From JBMDXB01 sp048594975 (GTDB lineage Bacteria; Acidobacteriota; Vicinamibacteria; Vicinamibacterales; 2-12-FULL-66-21): a stretch of 64,000 nt of DNA. The DNA lies in NCBI GenBank assembly GCA_048594975.1, contig JBMDXQ010000007.1, positions 1 through 64,000 of the forward strand, read 5' to 3'. The position numbers were made by a program, and so were the translations under genes. The notes beneath the pieces were generated by a model. That model ran no database searches, had not been told where the DNA came from, and saw only the letters and a program-made list of their open reading frames with translations. Shown here one piece after another: positions 62,601-64,000 of the stretch; the first letter of the stretch is position 1, and each line of letters opens with the position of its first letter.

Positions 62601-63615
62601 CCAGCTCTTCGCGCATCAGGCTGAAGAACACCTCGGAACTGAACTGGCTGCGGTACACATCCTGGCCGAAGGTGCGATAGCCGAAGTAGTTCGGCAACGC
62701 CGTGTGAACGCCGTATGACGGGTACGCGCCCGAGGAACACCCGTACTGCATCTCGACGGACACGCCCACATCCGACATCAGCCTCGCGACCGCGTCTCGC
62801 TCTGCGTCCGTGACGACCCCGGAAAAGCTGTCCGGCATCAGCGACCAATAGTACGGGTGATTGAAGTCCGCCGACACGTAGCCGTACCCGCTCAAGTAGT
62901 AGCTGTGCGACCCCGTACCCCATGCCGGGGAATTCCAGTACTTCATCACCTGCGCAATCGCCGTCGCGGTGCAGCCCGTGACCGCGTGTCCGCCGTTGCA
63001 GGTCAGCGGCGTGTACAGGTTGTAGGGATAGCCCTGGTTCCAACGGGTCGTCAGCAGCGGGCCCACGAGTCCCGGAGCTGCCTGCACGCCCGGTGAGTCC
63101 ACGTCGGCGGCCGGCGCGCCTTCGGGTGCCCGCGCTCGCGGGCCACGGGTAAACTGCGCCCATGCGGCCGCGACCGGACTCCTCGCGTAGGCCCGCCGAC
63201 TTGCTTCCACCCCGAGCGTGACGGTGTGCTGCAACAGGTGCTGGTAGGTCTGCCGGGTCTCCGGGAGGATCCACGACTCGACGGTGCCTGCCTCCTCCGC
63301 CCGCGCCGGCTCGAAGCTGGACGTGTCGGAATAGAGGAGGACGGGGCTGAAGACGTCGTCGTAGGCGATCAGCAGGTGCCCGGACGGATTCACCAGCACG
63401 CTGTAGGCGAGCGGCATCCCCCGGAACCGCACGAGCGTGATCGACGAAATCTCGGGCGTCGTCGTGCCGTTCCACGTGCCGTGAACGGACACGTGATGTG
63501 CGATGAAGTTCTCGGCGACTTGACGCGCCACGCGGTCACCGACCGGCGCGGCATGCGCGCTCGTGGCGACAAGGAGGAGCAGCAAGGATGCGAGAGGGAG
63601 TCTTCTGAGTCGCAC
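59629..63615 (-). CDS. C10 (streptopain-type) cysteine peptidase with Ig-like domains and twelve FG-GAP-like repeats
   Basis: 1328 residues from the GTG at 63615, which follows AAAGGA and opens a signal peptide (RLPLASLLLLLVATSAHAAP). A Spi-type propeptide (VARQVAENFIAHHVSVHGTW; SGHLLIAYDDVFSPVLLYSD) precedes the C10 domain with catalytic Cys215 in GHAVTGCTATAIAQVMKYW and His359 in SAGHAIVIDGYQ. Two beta-sandwich domains follow (RPVLVSPAGLISTTTPTFRW; ATTGVASAITQAGATLNGTV). From about residue 800 there are twelve repeats of the form DYNGDG--D-AVYRP--G-WYV separated by W-G--GD-PVP, likely a Ca2+-binding propeller or solenoid. It is a large secreted protease with an adhesion or display region. 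Confidence 0.93.
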   Translation of the reverse strand: MRLRRLPLASLLLLLVATSAHAAPVGDRVARQVAENFIAHHVSVHGTWNGTTTPEISSITLVRFRGMPLAYSVLVNPSGHLLIAYDDVFSPVLLYSDTSSFEPARAEEAGTVESWILPETRQTYQHLLQHTVTLGVEASRRAYARSPVAAAWAQFTRGPRARAPEGAPAADVDSPGVQAAPGLVGPLLTTRWNQGYPYNLYTPLTCNGGHAVTGCTATAIAQVMKYWNSPAWGTGSHSYYLSGYGYVSADFNHPYYWSLMPDSFSGVVTDAERDAVARLMSDVGVSVEMQYGCSSGAYPSYGVHTALPNYFGYRTFGQDVYRSQFSSEVFFSLMREELDAPRPRPMLLTVYTADYSAGHAIVIDGYQVVTTNQVHLNLGWGGSYTGYYDITNNWSTGGYAWATNTQIIQRGIEPGNLPVVAPGRPVLVSPAGLISTTTPTFRWIAVPEATSYTLTVARDGGDVTTYPYSSSVCSTSGTCSVTPATLTGASYHWHVTAGNAAGQGSASAELGFWASNPLVATTGVASAITQAGATLNGTVTPNGIPATAYFRYGVTGYTSTTPPQSVGSGWTSVAVSAPVSSLTCGTGYHVQLVATNSQGTVYGSDSTFFTAPCSGSQTAVYNSSYRAPLCGLVTGGCDSGTLLAGRDSLSTGPEPNQPNTLFSSCADGTSGSYQNDESIERIKVVTLDGAAFSAGRTVQVQVSVWAYGNDWLDLYYAADANSPNWTWLATQAVPSSGPRLLLANYVLPMGRRQAVRANFRHAGSQSTCSGGPYDDHDDLVFAVTDGGKPGSKDLNGDGGADLTVFRPSSGTWYVKAATGGFSLIDLSGTVAIPVPDDYNGDGIAEAALYQPRGGQWLIKGQPTVSWGAEGDVPVPADYNGDGRSDIAVYRPQDGWWYVLGQPRVQWGWPGDIPVPADYNGDTLAEIAVYRPATGTWFIRGVGSTQWGQPGDLPVPGDYNGDGASEIAVYRRLTGTWWIPGWAPIHWGLANDVPLAIDYDGDHRAEVCAYETATGTWKIYSPISGATWFVQWGAAGDVPVWAHPELLQPIAGDLDGDRITDLTVFRPSTGVWWTLTSSSHFASHGSALGGAAGDIPTPGDYDGDHRMDLATFRPSDEYWRIRTSSSEYTSELSIHWGLATDVPVAGDYDGDGVTDVAVFRPSTGEWYVLTSSSSFASYRVYAWGAAGDVPAPADYDGDGVTDAGLFRPSNGYWYILTSSSNFTSYVLQSWGAPGDIPVPADYDGDGLAVPAVFRPSDGMWYILSRHIAAGYRAVPWGASGDSPVAGDFNGDGQTDIAVYRPSNGTWYVLDQFEREWGAPEDVPATKWRQ

Positions 63616-63937
63616 GATGCTTTCCTTTCGGCGACGAACTCCTGCTGGGCCCTGCGGCAAGCCTGGTTGATAGCGCACGCCCGGGAGGGCCGCGTGCCCG
63701 GATTCTGTCGGCGAGTATCCGCGAGGTGTAGCAACGTGTGCGCCGGTGCGTCCTCGTGCCGGCGCCGACTGGAAAAGACAACCAGGCTGCTCCTCAAAGG
63801 CTGCCCGAAGCACGACAACGACCGCCGGTCCGTTTTTGTCCGGCCGGAGGCTCCACGCCAGATGGCCTTAGATCGCTCGCGGGCAGACTTTCAACGGGCG
63901 TGCAGACACGCGGCTTCTACCGGCGACAGGAGCACCG
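63616..63937. other. Region upstream of the C10 peptidase, no gene seen
   Basis: Only the ribosome-binding site of the minus-strand peptidase (AAAGGA near 63622-63627) is clear. The minus frame stays open upstream to 63813, but that stretch has no protein-like features. TTTTTGT near 63832-63838 is an AT-rich island that may belong to a promoter. Confidence 0.4.
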
Positions 63938-64000
63938 TTGCCGAAGACCCGGCGATATCGACGGATTCTCGCTGGGGCGATTGGCGACATCGGCGAGTTC
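63938..64000 (+). CDS. Possible start of a gene running off the window
   Basis: A TTG at 63938 lies five bases after CAGGAG (63927-63932) and opens 21 codons to the window edge, starting with a basic stretch (MPKTRRYRRILAGAIGDIGE). Too short to identify; chance is not excluded. Confidence 0.3.
   Translation, partial: MPKTRRYRRILAGAIGDIGEF

Noticed and set aside
1..64000. tRNA, rRNA, insertion sequences, integrases or phage genes
   Set aside because: None was seen on either strand. The mobile-element signs are limited to one REP-like palindrome and gene relics.

Overview
The window is 64 kb of high-GC DNA whose gene content points to an acidobacterium, most probably of the Vicinamibacteria type. 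The markers are two very large TonB-dependent receptors with an N-terminal carboxypeptidase-regulatory-like domain, two PadR regulator + ADOP (acidobacterial duplicated orphan permease) pairs and the stump of a third, tandem CRTAC1 (FG-GAP plus ASPIC/UnbV) proteins, a Ser/Thr kinase fused to TPRs, and many Tat- or Sec-exported hydrolases. This is inferred from families; no rRNA or tRNA gene was seen.

Layout. 1-2.2 kb: a Gfo/Idh/MocA oxidoreductase cut by the window edge and ApbE. 2.6-9.3 kb: receptor, Tat-exported oxidoreductase and sugar isomerase/epimerase, probably a carbohydrate uptake and catabolism locus. 9.5-12.2 kb: M4 protease with an SH3/beta-barrel partner. 12.5-24.4 kb: GH9 glycosidase, class C beta-lactamase-fold hydrolase, hybrid histidine kinase, POT peptide transporter, and GH3 glucosidase overlapping a TupA-like lipoprotein. 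24.4-29.8 kb: a small membrane peptide, an ADOP relic, the TPR kinase, a secreted hypothetical protein, and a zinc-finger AAA ATPase gene broken by two compensating frameshifts. 29.9-34.2 kb: PadR/ADOP operon, an unknown membrane protein and decayed coding sequence. 34.5-44.3 kb: two coupled CRTAC1 proteins and the second receptor. 44.4-46.3 kb: a four-gene minus-strand cassette with its own promoter. 46.5-50.5 kb: DUF1028 protein and the second PadR/ADOP pair. 51.0-53.6 kb: subtilase with an SH3/beta-barrel partner. 53.7-64 kb: S9 peptidase, ACT-domain protein, CehA/McbA metallohydrolase, TGS-domain GTPase, and a C10 cysteine peptidase carrying twelve FG-GAP-like repeats.

How it fits together. 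Most genes concern the envelope: importing large substrates, and breaking down polysaccharide and protein outside the cytoplasm. Two separate secreted proteases each sit beside a beta-barrel protein carrying an SH3-like domain, in opposite domain order. The best candidate for an undescribed system is the 44.4-46.3 kb cassette: a metzincin-like protease with no signal peptide whose N-terminal domain is repeated as a stand-alone 72-residue protein, plus two unrecognised small proteins, one with an internally duplicated motif. Gene starts were chosen from ribosome-binding sites and signal peptides; promoters and terminators were read by eye.
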